Source: Caulobacter endophyticus
Lineage (GTDB): Bacteria > Pseudomonadota > Alphaproteobacteria > Caulobacterales > Caulobacteraceae
Reading direction: 5' to 3'
Assembly: GCF_003116815.1 (NCBI RefSeq)
Contig: NZ_QDKQ01000052.1
Span: forward strand, 147,612-211,611
Length of the DNA stretch: 64,000 bases
A program made the position numbers and the translations under genes. This document shows positions 16,090-24,681 of the stretch, piece by piece (positions within the stretch are counted from its first letter, which is position 1; the number at the start of each line of letters is the position of its first letter). The notes under the pieces are model-generated. The model searched no databases. It was given only the letters and a program-made list of their open reading frames with translations, and was not told the DNA's origin.

Positions 16090-18459
16090 TCAGAACTTCT
16101 GGCCGAACTTCAGGCCGAAGGTCCGCGGCTGGTTGGGGATGACGTAGACCTTGTCGGCGCAGACCGCCTCGGCGCACTGCACGAACCGGCTGGTGCTGGC
16201 CCGCTCGTCCGTCAGGTTGGTCAGATAGGCCGACACCGACCAGCTGTCGCGCGAGAAGCCCGCCGACAAGTCGAAGGTCGCATAGCCCTCCTGCTTGCCC
16301 AGGATCCCCGCCTCGACCGTGCGCAGGTCGGAGTAGGACGAGGTCTGCCCCACCACCGAGCCCTGGACGAAGGCGTCGTAGTCGGCCCAGCCGAATTCGT
16401 AGCGCGCCGTCAGGTTGGCCTTGAACTTCGGCGTGATCGGCAGCCGCGTGCCCTTGGGCGCCTGGGGCCCGTCGGGGAAGTCGGCCGAGCCCACCGGACA
16501 GTCGGTGATCGGCACGCCGGCGCCGTCGGTGGCCCCGCAGTAGTTGGCCGTCAGCTCGGCGTGGGTGTAGGCGGCCGCGGCGTTGATCGTGAAGCCTTCG
16601 GCCACGGCCAAGGTCAGATCGGTTTCCGCGCCCCTGATCTCGGCCTCGTTGGCGTTCTTGATCTCGGTCAGGCCGTTGGCCCCCAGGATCGAGAACTGGA
16701 ACTTGTTCCACTTCTCCAGATAGACCGCGCCGTTCCAGCGGAAGCGGTTCTGGGCCCAGCTGGTCTTCCAGCCGAACTCGTAGTTCTTCAGATAGTCCGA
16801 CAGGTACGGCGGCAGCGTCCCGCGCCGGTTGATCCCGCCCGGCCGGTAGCCTTCCGAATAGGTCACGTAGACCAGCTTGCCGGGATCGATCTTGTAGGTG
16901 AGGTTGACCTTGGGCGTGTTGCCCGTCTCCTTCACCCGCTTGTCGAGATTGGTGCAGGGCGAGCCGGAGATCACCGGCCCCTTGAAGCAGGCCGCCTCGC
17001 CCGTGCTGCCGCTGTAGCCGGCGCCATAGCCGTAGAAGCCCACCAGCGAATTGTCGGCCTCGAAGAAGCGGATGCCGGCCGAGGCCGTCAGGTTGGGCAG
17101 GATATCGAACGACACCTCGCCGAACGCGGCCTTGTCGCGATCGACCCGCTTCTGCTCGGTCAGCCAGATAGTGCCCGGATGGCCGGTGGGCGACAGCGAG
17201 GTCCCCAGGGCGTCGATCTGGTAGTCCTGGTGGATGCCGTGCGCCTGGCGCTGGTAGAACAGGCCGGCGACGAAGCGCAGGCGGTTCTCCTGCGGCGAGC
17301 TGATCCGCAGTTCGTGGCTGATGCGGTTGTAGCGGTCCTTGCCCTGGATGTATTGCGACGGATCCACCGGGTTGCCGGCGTCGTCGGTCCAGTAGGCGCC
17401 GTAGCCGTACAGGGTGTCGTAGAAGAACGAGTAGTCGGTGTAGTCCTGCTCGGTGTCGGTCGTGCGCTGTAGGTACGAGCCGGCATAGACGATATCGAGG
17501 TTGCTGATCTTGCCCTCGACGGTCATCGCCGCCTGCCACCAGCGGTCGTCCGAGCTTTCCGGATAGTAGTGGCTGACCTTCAGGTCGCCGATGTCGGGAT
17601 CATAGCCGAAGAAACCGCCCGACTTCTGCACCTGTCCCATGACCTGGGGCGTGACCGTCCAGTTCTCGCCCAGCTCGACCTTCACCGCCGCGCGGGCGCC
17701 GTGGGTCTCGACCTCGTTGTAGTCCTTCTTGACCACGCCGGCGTTGTCGATGGTCACGCCCGAGGTCGGATAGGTCCGCGTGGCGGCGACGTTGTCGATA
17801 TAGCCGGCGTCGCGCTTGCTCCAGCCGACCATGCGCACGGCAACGGTGTCCGACAGCGGCTGGTTGACGAAGCCCTCGGCCACGTAGCCCGTGCCGCCGT
17901 GGTCGACCTTGTTGACCTCCAGGCTGTAGCCCGCCTTGAAGCCGGCGGTGCTGGGCTTGTTGGTGATGATGCGGATGGTGCCAGCCTGCGAGCTGGCGCC
18001 GTACAGCGTGCCCTGCGGCCCGGCCAGGGCCTCGACCCGCTCGATATCGTAGACGTGGATGTCGAGCGCGCCCTGGATCGTGGTGATCGGCTGCTCGTCC
18101 AGATAGATGCCAACGCTGGGCAGCGAGCCGGAGTGGTTGCCGTCGCCGCCGCTGGCCACGCCGCGCATGTAGACCTGGTTGAAGCCCGGGCCCGAGCCCT
18201 GGAACGACACGCTGGGCAGGAACTTCACGTAGTCGGCGAAGTCGGCGACCTCCAGCTGCTCCAGCTTGGCCTGGCCCAGCGCCTGGATGCTGACCGGCAC
18301 GTCCTGCAGGTTTTCCGAACGCTTCTGGGCGGTGACCACCACCTCCTCCAGGGCCACCCCGCTTTCCTGCGCCAGCGCCGCTCCCGACAGAGCGCTGCTC
18401 GACATCAGGGCCGTGACCAGCAGGCCCGACCGCATTGTTTTTGAACGCCTAATCGACAC
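16090..18459 (-). CDS. TonB-dependent outer-membrane receptor
   Basis: A 789-aa receptor for active uptake across the outer membrane. It starts with a signal peptide (cleavage after about residue 30, GAALA/QES), then a TonB box-like EEVVVTAQKR (39-48), a plug domain (LQDVPVSIQALG, GTLYGASSQAGTIRIITNKP) and a beta-barrel ending in aromatic-rich strands with a terminal Phe (TFGLKFGQKF). I chose the GTG at 18459 because AAGGAG lies 9 nt upstream; an ATG at 18435 would also leave a signal peptide. The permease and amidohydrolase downstream suggest a peptide-like ligand. Confidence 0.93.
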   Translation of the reverse strand: MSIRRSKTMRSGLLVTALMSSSALSGAALAQESGVALEEVVVTAQKRSENLQDVPVSIQALGQAKLEQLEVADFADYVKFLPSVSFQGSGPGFNQVYMRGVASGGDGNHSGSLPSVGIYLDEQPITTIQGALDIHVYDIERVEALAGPQGTLYGASSQAGTIRIITNKPSTAGFKAGYSLEVNKVDHGGTGYVAEGFVNQPLSDTVAVRMVGWSKRDAGYIDNVAATRTYPTSGVTIDNAGVVKKDYNEVETHGARAAVKVELGENWTVTPQVMGQVQKSGGFFGYDPDIGDLKVSHYYPESSDDRWWQAAMTVEGKISNLDIVYAGSYLQRTTDTEQDYTDYSFFYDTLYGYGAYWTDDAGNPVDPSQYIQGKDRYNRISHELRISSPQENRLRFVAGLFYQRQAHGIHQDYQIDALGTSLSPTGHPGTIWLTEQKRVDRDKAAFGEVSFDILPNLTASAGIRFFEADNSLVGFYGYGAGYSGSTGEAACFKGPVISGSPCTNLDKRVKETGNTPKVNLTYKIDPGKLVYVTYSEGYRPGGINRRGTLPPYLSDYLKNYEFGWKTSWAQNRFRWNGAVYLEKWNKFQFSILGANGLTEIKNANEAEIRGAETDLTLAVAEGFTINAAAAYTHAELTANYCGATDGAGVPITDCPVGSADFPDGPQAPKGTRLPITPKFKANLTARYEFGWADYDAFVQGSVVGQTSSYSDLRTVEAGILGKQEGYATFDLSAGFSRDSWSVSAYLTNLTDERASTSRFVQCAEAVCADKVYVIPNQPRTFGLKFGQKF

Positions 18460-18483
18460 GTGTTCACTCCTTGGCCCCCAGAG

Positions 18484-18496
18484 AGAACAACGTTCT
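18484..18496. promoter_or_regulatory. AGAAC-N3-GTTCT dyad upstream of the TonB receptor
   Basis: A 5-3-5 inverted repeat, AGAACAACGTTCT, lies 24 nt upstream of the TonB receptor start, in the leader or promoter region. It could be an operator. No regulator gene is adjacent, and the site may be coincidental. Confidence 0.3.
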
Positions 18497-18587
18497 TTCA
18501 ATGTCGTGAGTCCGACAATCCGGCAAAGCTCGACGGCCGCGCAATTCACCAGACTGTTGCAAAAACGGCAGCGCCGTCTTCCGGTGG

Positions 18588-20600
18588 TCAAATAACAGGC
18601 GCGGCCGGGTAGGCGGCCAGAACAGGGCCGAGCGCCGCCTTCAGCGGGTCCAGCCACGGCTCATAGTTGCGCCACTGGTCGACCCCGTCGCGGAAAATCG
18701 GCTGGCGCACCTGCTCGGAGCTCGCGGTGCGCACGGCGCGGTCGTTCTGGTGGAAATCCAGGCACGCCGCCTCGAACGGCAGGCCGCAATGATCCAGCAA
18801 CCGGCGGATCTGGCCTTCCGGATCCTCGACCATCTCCTCGTAGATCACCCGGTGCACGCGCCCCGGCAGCACGGCGTCGAAATGGGCCATCAGGTCCACG
18901 TAGTCGGCGTAGTAGCGCCCGATGTCCTGAAGGCCGTAGCTGAAGGTCTGGCCGCGCGCGAAGTGCTGCTTGAAGCCCGAGAAGCAGCAGCCCAGCGGAT
19001 GGCGCCGCGCGTCGATGATCCTGGCGTTGGGCAGCATCAGATGGATCAGCCCGGCGTGGGCGAAGTTGTTGGGCATCTTGTCGATGAAGAACGGTCGGTC
19101 GGTCTTGCGCTGCACCCGCGTGCGCTCGAGGTACTCCTCGCCCAGTGCTCGCAGGACGTCGGCGTCCAGCCCGGCCAGCGCTTCGGGATAGAGCCCCTCC
19201 CCGCGCCGCCCGCCCAGCCGCTTGGCGATGGCGATGACGTCGGGCAGCTCCATCGTCCCCTCGACCTGCGAGTGGCTGGCCAGGATCTGCTCGATCAGGG
19301 TCGAGCCCGAACGCGGCAGGCCGACAACGAAGATCGGATCGGGCGCCGCCGCGCCCCACCCCTTGCGCTCGGCGAAGAAGGCGGGCGTGAACAAGGCCTT
19401 GCTGCGGGTCGCGTGGGCCGTGGTCTCGTCGGCGTCATAGCGGATCTGCGCCCGACGCAGCGCCGCGCCCCTGGCGTAGTGCTCGAATGAGGCCTCGTAC
19501 GCCCCGGCGTCCTCCAGCGCCTTGCCCAGTGCGTAGTGCAGGTGCAGGCGGTCCTCGTCGGCCGCCTCCTCGCCCGCCAACTGGCCCTCCATCACCGCGA
19601 AATCGTCGTCCGAGAACCGCAGGGTCTTGAGGTTGGCGAGACTCCACCAGGCTTCGCCCAGCATCGGCGCCTGCTCGACCGCCTTGCGATAAGCGGCCTC
19701 GCACTCGGCCCGGCGGCCCAGAGTCTTGAGCGCATGGCCATAGCTCATCCAGCCCTTGGGCTGGTGCGGATGGCGCGCCAGCACGTCGCGATAGATCGCC
19801 GTCGCCGCCTCGTACTCGCCGATCCGCACCAGGGCGGCGGCGCGCAGGTTGGCGTAGGCCGGATGGCGCGGATCGGCCGCCTGCAGCAGGTCAAGCTGCT
19901 CCAGCGCCTCCAGCGTCTTGTTCTGACGATAGAGCAAGGTCGCCAGGTTGTGCCGCGCGGCCGTGAAGCCGGGCGCGAAGGCCAGGGTTTGGGTCAGGAT
20001 CCGCTCGGCGTCCTCGTAGCGGCCCAGGCGCGCGGCCACCTCGGCCAGCATCCTTAAGGCCGCCGGCTCGTCGGGCTGCGTCTTCAGATAGGCCCGCAGG
20101 CCGTGCTCGGCTTCGGGCAGCCTGCCCTCGACCAGGGCCGAGGCCGCTGCGATCAGCGCCGGCTCGCGCACCGAGGCCCGCACCTGCCTGTCGCCAGCCG
20201 CCTGGGCCCCGACCATGTCGCCCAGCACCGTCAGCCCGACCGACAGCGCCCGCCAGGCCTCGCCGAGATTCGGGTCCAAAGCCGTCGCCCGCCGCAGCGC
20301 CGCCACGGCCTCCTGGGTGCGCCCAAGGTCCAGCAGTACGAGACCGTGCTCCAGCTGTACGTCCGGCGCATTGGGCAGAGCCCGCGACAGGGGATCGATC
20401 ACCGGCAGGGCGGCGGCCGCATCGCCCGACAGCCGCAGCGCGGCGGCCAGGATCATGGTCGCGCCGGGATGCCGCGGAACGGCTTCGAGAATGGCCAGGG
20501 CCTGCTCGCGCGCCAGATCCGGATCGCGCGACAGCAGCCGCATCGCATGCCCCAGCGCGTCGGCCAGACTGCCCGTCGGCTCCGAAACCTGCCCCTGCAT
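18588..20600 (-). CDS. Tetratricopeptide-repeat sulfotransferase
   Basis: A 670-aa cytosolic protein. The N-terminal 400 residues are TPR units (for example YANLRAAALVRIGEYEAATA and PKGWMSYGHALKTLGRRAEC), followed from about residue 413 by a sulfotransferase domain with the PAPS 5'-phosphosulfate loop IFVVGLPRSGSTLIEQIL, and the conserved DARRHPLGCCFSGF 3'-phosphate region. Such fusions are common in Caulobacterales and Sphingomonadales; targets are unknown but are often proposed to be peptides or glycans. It lies upstream of the TonB receptor on the same strand with a 128-nt gap. Confidence 0.88.
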   Translation of the reverse strand: MQGQVSEPTGSLADALGHAMRLLSRDPDLAREQALAILEAVPRHPGATMILAAALRLSGDAAAALPVIDPLSRALPNAPDVQLEHGLVLLDLGRTQEAVAALRRATALDPNLGEAWRALSVGLTVLGDMVGAQAAGDRQVRASVREPALIAAASALVEGRLPEAEHGLRAYLKTQPDEPAALRMLAEVAARLGRYEDAERILTQTLAFAPGFTAARHNLATLLYRQNKTLEALEQLDLLQAADPRHPAYANLRAAALVRIGEYEAATAIYRDVLARHPHQPKGWMSYGHALKTLGRRAECEAAYRKAVEQAPMLGEAWWSLANLKTLRFSDDDFAVMEGQLAGEEAADEDRLHLHYALGKALEDAGAYEASFEHYARGAALRRAQIRYDADETTAHATRSKALFTPAFFAERKGWGAAAPDPIFVVGLPRSGSTLIEQILASHSQVEGTMELPDVIAIAKRLGGRRGEGLYPEALAGLDADVLRALGEEYLERTRVQRKTDRPFFIDKMPNNFAHAGLIHLMLPNARIIDARRHPLGCCFSGFKQHFARGQTFSYGLQDIGRYYADYVDLMAHFDAVLPGRVHRVIYEEMVEDPEGQIRRLLDHCGLPFEAACLDFHQNDRAVRTASSEQVRQPIFRDGVDQWRNYEPWLDPLKAALGPVLAAYPAAPVI

Positions 20601-20710
20601 CTCACCCCGCGACGCTCGTTACGCCGGGCATCGGAGAACGGCGGTGGGCGGGTGTCAATCGGGCTGGCGCTCCCACTCGGCAAGGATGCGCAGCATGCCG
20701 ATAAAAGCCG

Positions 20711-20826
20711 CCTCCCTCGCCCTCGTGGCGAGGGCCCATGTCGGACACGGCTCAGACGTCGCCGAACATGAAAGGTTTGGGCGGCGGAACGATGGATCCC
20801 GGGGCACAAGGCCCAGAAGGGCGGAC
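20711..20826 (+). repeat. About 115-bp dispersed intergenic repeat, copy A
   Basis: The block begins with CCTCCCTCGCCCTCGTGGCG and ends near GGCCCAGAAGGGCGGAC. It aligns over its whole length with the reverse complement of 47761-47880, including the conserved GAACGATGG and CAAGGCCCAG motifs. It takes up the middle of the 248-bp gap upstream of the TPR-sulfotransferase. No coding sequence is evident. Confidence 0.75.
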
Positions 20827-20848
20827 AAGGATTACACCCCCCGCCCCC

Positions 20849-21178
20849 TCAGCCCCCGGCCTCGTCGACGGCGATGATCACCGGCTTGCCGCGCGACCAG
20901 GGCTCCCAGCCGGCCGCCACGGCCGAGGCGATGGCGGTCGCCACCAGCTTCCTGGGCACCTGCTCGGTCTTCAGTTGCGGTGCGCCGTAGCGGGGCTGCT
21001 CGCCGGGCGGAAACTCGATCACGACCTCGCGCTTGCCCTCCTTGTGGTGGACGGCGATGGCCATGCCGTGCCGCTCCGTCGGGTCCTTCGACCAGTGCGG
21101 CGTACGTTGCAACCGCCAGACATAGGTCTCGCCGTCGACTTCGATCTCGAATTCCGGGTTCAGCTTGGTTCGCGCCAT
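20849..21178 (-). CDS. Conserved hypothetical protein
   Basis: A 109-aa cytosolic protein that I do not recognise. It begins MARTKLNPEFEIEVDGETYV, with beta-strand-like alternation, contains a WSKDPTERHGMAI segment, and ends in a helix (PRKLVATAIASAVAAGWEPW). There is no signal peptide or membrane segment. It is divergent from the ArsR gene (78 bp between starts). Codon use and GC are like the neighbours, so I consider it real, but no function can be proposed. Confidence 0.6.
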   Translation of the reverse strand: MARTKLNPEFEIEVDGETYVWRLQRTPHWSKDPTERHGMAIAVHHKEGKREVVIEFPPGEQPRYGAPQLKTEQVPRKLVATAIASAVAAGWEPWSRGKPVIIAVDEAGG

Positions 21179-21221
21179 GAGGGGGTGTTAGCGCGGCGCA
21201 CGGGTGGAAGCCAACCACCGC

Positions 21222-21249
21222 TTGACTCATTTCGACGATTAGCTAATCA
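21222..21249 (+). promoter_or_regulatory. Promoter and operator of the arsR-sdpI-like pair
   Basis: TTGACT (21222-21227) and TAATCA (21244-21249) with 16-nt spacing form a plausible promoter. The perfect 12-bp palindrome GATTAGCTAATC (21237-21248) overlaps the -10. A regulator bound there would block RNA polymerase, as expected for autorepression. The start codon at 21257 lies only 7 nt past the -10, so the message would be leaderless. Confidence 0.55.
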
Positions 21250-21256
21250 TCTCATC

Positions 21257-21553
21257 ATGAGCCAGGTGTTTAAGGCCCTTTCCGATCCCACGCGCCGCCG
21301 CGTGCTGCAGCTCCTTCGCCAGGGGCCGCTCAGCGCCGGCGAGATCAGCGATCAGTTCGACGTCTCCAAGCCGACCATGTCGGCGCACTTCGCGGTGCTG
21401 AGGGAGGCCGACCTGGTTCACGCTGAGAAGGCCGGCAAGTCGGTGATCTACCACCTGAAGCTCTCGGTGCTCGAAGAAGCGCTGCTGGGCTTCGTCCACT
21501 CGTTCGGCGTCGGCGGGCAAGCCTCGACGTCCAAGCAGGAGGTTACGGAATGA
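21257..21553 (+). CDS. ArsR-family winged-helix regulator (SdpR-like)
   Basis: A 98-aa repressor with the ArsR fold. MSQVFKALSDPTRRRVLQLL at the N-terminus is followed by the recognition helix region FDVSKPTMSAHFAVLREADL and the wing KSVIYHLK. No metal-binding cysteines are visible, as in SdpR-type autorepressors. The ATG at 21257 directly follows the promoter palindrome. Its stop overlaps the next start (ATGA), the same arrangement as Bacillus sdpR-sdpI, in which the membrane partner sequesters the repressor. Confidence 0.85.
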   Translation: MSQVFKALSDPTRRRVLQLLRQGPLSAGEISDQFDVSKPTMSAHFAVLREADLVHAEKAGKSVIYHLKLSVLEEALLGFVHSFGVGGQASTSKQEVTE

Positions 21554-21924
21554 AGAAGGAAGTGATCGCCGATCTGGCCTGGGGCCTCGGCATCGTCGTC
21601 CTGGCGCTGGCCGCCAGCCTCGCCCGCAAGCTGGGCTACATCGACACCGACACCGTCAACCGGCTGGTCATGGGCGCCATCGGCCTGATGGTCGCCTGGT
21701 TCGGCAACCGGATGCCCAAGCGCTTCGTGCCCAGCGACTGGGGCCGCCGCGTCAACCGGGTGGGCGGCTGGTCGCTGGCCCTGAGCGGCCTCGTCTATGC
21801 CGGTCTCTGGGCGTTCGCTTCGCCCCGGGTCGCGGTGATCGGCGGCAGCGGCGCGATCCTCGCGGGGCTGGCGGTGACGATCGGCTACTGCCTGTCGGTG
21901 CGCGCCCGCACCAGGGCGCTCTAG
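21550..21924 (+). CDS. Small integral membrane protein, possibly SdpI-like
   Basis: A 124-aa protein with four hydrophobic segments (about 8-24, 41-55, 75-90 and 95-115). A GNRMPK motif follows the second helix, recalling the GNxLPK motif of SdpI immunity/signalling proteins; the rest is too diverged for certainty. It is translationally coupled to the ArsR gene (4-nt overlap). The role could be to hold the regulator at the membrane or to confer resistance, both inferred from the Bacillus pair. Its stop abuts that of the convergent oxidase gene (21925). Confidence 0.6.
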   Translation: MKKEVIADLAWGLGIVVLALAASLARKLGYIDTDTVNRLVMGAIGLMVAWFGNRMPKRFVPSDWGRRVNRVGGWSLALSGLVYAGLWAFASPRVAVIGGSGAILAGLAVTIGYCLSVRARTRAL

Positions 21925-23211
21925 CTAAAGCCGGTCGCGCAGGGCGTACCAGGACAGCCCCGCCACCGTCAGCGGCCAGCGCAGCAGCCGGCCGCCCGGG
22001 AACGGCGGGGTCGGCAGGCGCGACAGCAGCTCCACCCCGCCCGTGTCGCCCAGGGCTGCGTCGGCTAGGAGCTTGCCGAACCACGGCGCCAGCATCACCC
22101 CCTGCCCCGAATAGCCGGCCGCCGTCCGCACCCCCGGCGCCAGTTCGCGAACATAGGGCGAGCGGTGCACGGTGATCCCCAGGGTCCCGCCCCAGGCGTG
22201 GGTCACCTTCACGTCGGCCAGGTCGGGATAGACCTTCAGCATGTGTCGGCGCACGAAACCGGGCAGATCCGCTGGGAAACCCGGCCGGTAGTTCTCGCCG
22301 CCGCCGAACAGCAGCCGGCCGTCCGGGCTCTTGCGGAAGTAGTTCACCACGAAGCGGCTGTCGGCCACGGCGGCGTTCGAGCGAATGATCGTCTCCGCCC
22401 GCTCGCCCAGGGGTTCGGTGGCCAGCACGAAGTTGTTGATCGGCATCACCCGGGCGCGGGCCTGCCCGCCGGCCAGTTCGTCCAGATAGCCGTCGCCGGT
22501 CAGGATCAGCTGGTCGCAAATCACCCGGCCGGCGGCCGTCTCGACCACGATGCGGCCGCCCTCGCGCCGCCACTCCCGAGCCCGACTGCGCTCATGGACC
22601 ACCGCGCCCTTCGAGAGCGCCGCCCGCGCCAGCCCGTGGGCCAGGTTCAGCGGATGCAGGTGGCCGCCGCCGTTGTCGCGCACCCCGCCATGATAGACCC
22701 CCGTGCCCAGTTCCTCGCTCAGGGCGTCTTCCTCGATCGGCTCCAGTTCGTGATAGCCGTAGCGAGCGGCCATGAACGCGATGTGGTCGAGATCCTCGCC
22801 CTCGCCTCCCGGCTTGTGGCGGGCGTGGATCATGCCCGGGGTGAAGTCGCAGGCGATGGCGTGCTCGGCGATCACCGCCGACAAGTGCGAGCGGGCGTCC
22901 AGCGACATCTTCCATAGCGCCATGGCGTCGTCGCGGCCGACGGCCTTCTCCAGCCAGGCCTGGTCGTTGCGCTGGCCCATGTGCACTTGGCCGCCGTTGC
23001 GCCCCGAAGCGCCCGAGCCGACCTGGGCTGCCTCCAGCACCACGACCGACACGCCGCGCGAGGCCAGCTCCAGCGCCGCGCCCAGGCCGGTGTAGCCGGC
23101 GCCCACCACGCAGACGTCGGTCGTCACCTCGCCGTCCAGGGCGGGCAGCGGGCCGAACGGCGTCGCGGTGGCTGCGTACCAGGAGGTGGCGGGGTGGCCG
23201 GTGTTGCTCAT
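21925..23211 (-). CDS. puuB: FAD-dependent gamma-glutamylputrescine oxidase
   Basis: A 428-aa flavoprotein of the DAO family. It oxidises gamma-glutamylputrescine to the aldehyde in the Puu pathway. The FAD motif CVVGAGYTGLGAALELASRG lies near 34-53, followed by GSGASGRNGGQVHMG, the typical PuuB/ordL signature, and the C-terminal GYSGQGVMLAPWFGK. I chose the ATG at 23211, 38 nt from the PuuA stop, with a GAAGGGAG ribosome site supplied by the intergenic repeat. It is the last gene of the polyamine row. Confidence 0.88.
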   Translation of the reverse strand: MSNTGHPATSWYAATATPFGPLPALDGEVTTDVCVVGAGYTGLGAALELASRGVSVVVLEAAQVGSGASGRNGGQVHMGQRNDQAWLEKAVGRDDAMALWKMSLDARSHLSAVIAEHAIACDFTPGMIHARHKPGGEGEDLDHIAFMAARYGYHELEPIEEDALSEELGTGVYHGGVRDNGGGHLHPLNLAHGLARAALSKGAVVHERSRAREWRREGGRIVVETAAGRVICDQLILTGDGYLDELAGGQARARVMPINNFVLATEPLGERAETIIRSNAAVADSRFVVNYFRKSPDGRLLFGGGENYRPGFPADLPGFVRRHMLKVYPDLADVKVTHAWGGTLGITVHRSPYVRELAPGVRTAAGYSGQGVMLAPWFGKLLADAALGDTGGVELLSRLPTPPFPGGRLLRWPLTVAGLSWYALRDRL

Positions 23212-23238
23212 CTCCCTTCCCTCTTGATGGGGGGAGGG
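23212..23238. repeat. Single arm of CCCTTCCCCC-type repeat
   Basis: CTCCCTTCCCTCTTGATGGG followed by GGGAGG. This is one arm of the family that recurs in the polyamine cluster. On the minus strand its GGAAGGGAG directly abuts the puuB ATG, so the repeat supplies the ribosome-binding site. Confidence 0.7.
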
Positions 23239-23248
23239 CTGCATGGCC

Positions 23249-24649
23249 CTAAACATTCAGCAGCAGGAACTCCCGCTCCCACGGACTGATGGTGCGCATG
23301 AAGGTCTCGTACTCGGCCTGCTTGACCCGGGCGTAGGCGGTGCAGAAGGTGCCGCCCAGGATGTCTGACAGCGCCTTGGCCTCCTCGAACAGGGTCACCG
23401 ACTCCAGCAGGCTGCGCGGCAGCTCGATGCCCCTGGCGCTGGCGTCGATCTCCACCGGCGCGGTGGGCGCCAGGTTCTGGGTCATGCCCAGATAGCCGCA
23501 GGCCAGCACGGCGGCGATGGCCAGGTACGGGTTGGCGTCCGAAGACGGGATGCGGTTCTCTACGCGGCGGTTGGCCGGATCCGATGGCGGCACGCGCAGG
23601 CCGCAGGTGCGGTTGTCGTAGCCCCACTGGGTGTTGACCGGCGCGCCGCTGTCGCGGGCGATGCGGCGATAGCTGTTCACGTAGGGCGCGAGGATGGCCA
23701 TGATCGCCGGCAGGTAGCGCTGCTGCCCCGCGATGAAGGCGTAGAAGGACGGCGTCGCCTCGCCGGTCTTGGGATCCGAGAACAGGTTGTCGCCGTCCTC
23801 GGTCAGGATCGACTGGTGCACGTGCATGGCGCTGCCCGGCTCGCCGGCCATCGGCTTGGCCATGAAGGTGGCGTAGATGTCGTGCTCCATCGCCGCCTCG
23901 CGGATGGTGCGCTTCATCATGAACACCTGGTCGGCCAGCTCCAGCGGCGTGCCGTGGCGCAGGTTGATCTCCATCTGCGCCACCCCGCTCTCGTGGATCA
24001 GGGTGTCGATCTCCAGGCCCTGGCGCTCGGAATATTCGTACATGTCCTCGAACAAGGCGTCGAACTCGTTGACCGCGCTGATCGAATAGCCCTGGCGGCC
24101 GCTCTCGGGACGCCCCGATCGGCCCACTGGCGGCTTCAGCGGGTAGTCCCAGTCGATGTTCTTCTCGACGAGATAGAACTCGATCTCTGGGGCCACGATC
24201 GGGCTCCAGCCCTTTTCGCGATAGAGCGACAGCACCCGGCGCAGCACCTGGCGGGGGCTCTCCTCCACCGGCCGTCCGTCCGGGTGGAAGGCGTCGTGGA
24301 TCACCTGGGCCGTCGGATCCTGCGCCCAAGGCACGGCGGCCAGGGTGGCGAAGTCGGGGGTCAGGAAGATGTCGGTGTCGGACTGCACCGCGTTCACCGC
24401 CCCCTCGAACTGCGGGAAGTCGCCGGTGATGGTCTGGTAGAACACCGCCAGCGGCAGGTTCATCGACGGGGTCCCCAGGAACTTGCGCACCGGCATGATC
24501 TTGCCGCGCGCAACGCCGGCGAGATCCGGCACGACGCACTCGATCTCCTCGATGTTCTGGCTGCGGAACCAGGCCTGGGCCTCGTCCAGCGTCTTGACCC
24601 CCCGGGTGATCTTCGGACCGTCGTGGTTCTTCTTGTGCTTGGGCTTCAT
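23249..24649 (-). CDS. puuA: Glutamine synthetase family gamma-glutamylpolyamine synthetase (copy 1)
   Basis: A 466-aa enzyme of the GlnA/PuuA family that likely ligates glutamate to putrescine using ATP. It has the N-terminal beta-grasp domain (ECVVPDLAGVARGK), the catalytic EIEFYLVE segment, the IHESGVAQMEINLRHG metal region, MHVHQSI, and the PSSDANPYLAIAAVLACGYL ending typical of PuuA. ATG start with AGGAG-like AGGAGCGCCCTC upstream on the minus strand. It precedes puuB and follows the toxin gene by 32 nt. A second, diverged copy is at 31354-32733. Confidence 0.88.
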   Translation of the reverse strand: MKPKHKKNHDGPKITRGVKTLDEAQAWFRSQNIEEIECVVPDLAGVARGKIMPVRKFLGTPSMNLPLAVFYQTITGDFPQFEGAVNAVQSDTDIFLTPDFATLAAVPWAQDPTAQVIHDAFHPDGRPVEESPRQVLRRVLSLYREKGWSPIVAPEIEFYLVEKNIDWDYPLKPPVGRSGRPESGRQGYSISAVNEFDALFEDMYEYSERQGLEIDTLIHESGVAQMEINLRHGTPLELADQVFMMKRTIREAAMEHDIYATFMAKPMAGEPGSAMHVHQSILTEDGDNLFSDPKTGEATPSFYAFIAGQQRYLPAIMAILAPYVNSYRRIARDSGAPVNTQWGYDNRTCGLRVPPSDPANRRVENRIPSSDANPYLAIAAVLACGYLGMTQNLAPTAPVEIDASARGIELPRSLLESVTLFEEAKALSDILGGTFCTAYARVKQAEYETFMRTISPWEREFLLLNV

Positions 24650-24681
24650 GAGGGCGCTCCTCGCGCTTGCTGAAGTTTGGG

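Noticed and set aside
18484..18496. AGAACAACGTTCT as an SOS/LexA site
   Set aside because: Alphaproteobacterial SOS boxes are direct repeats GTTC-N7-GTTC; this is an inverted repeat. Retained only as a tentative dyad.
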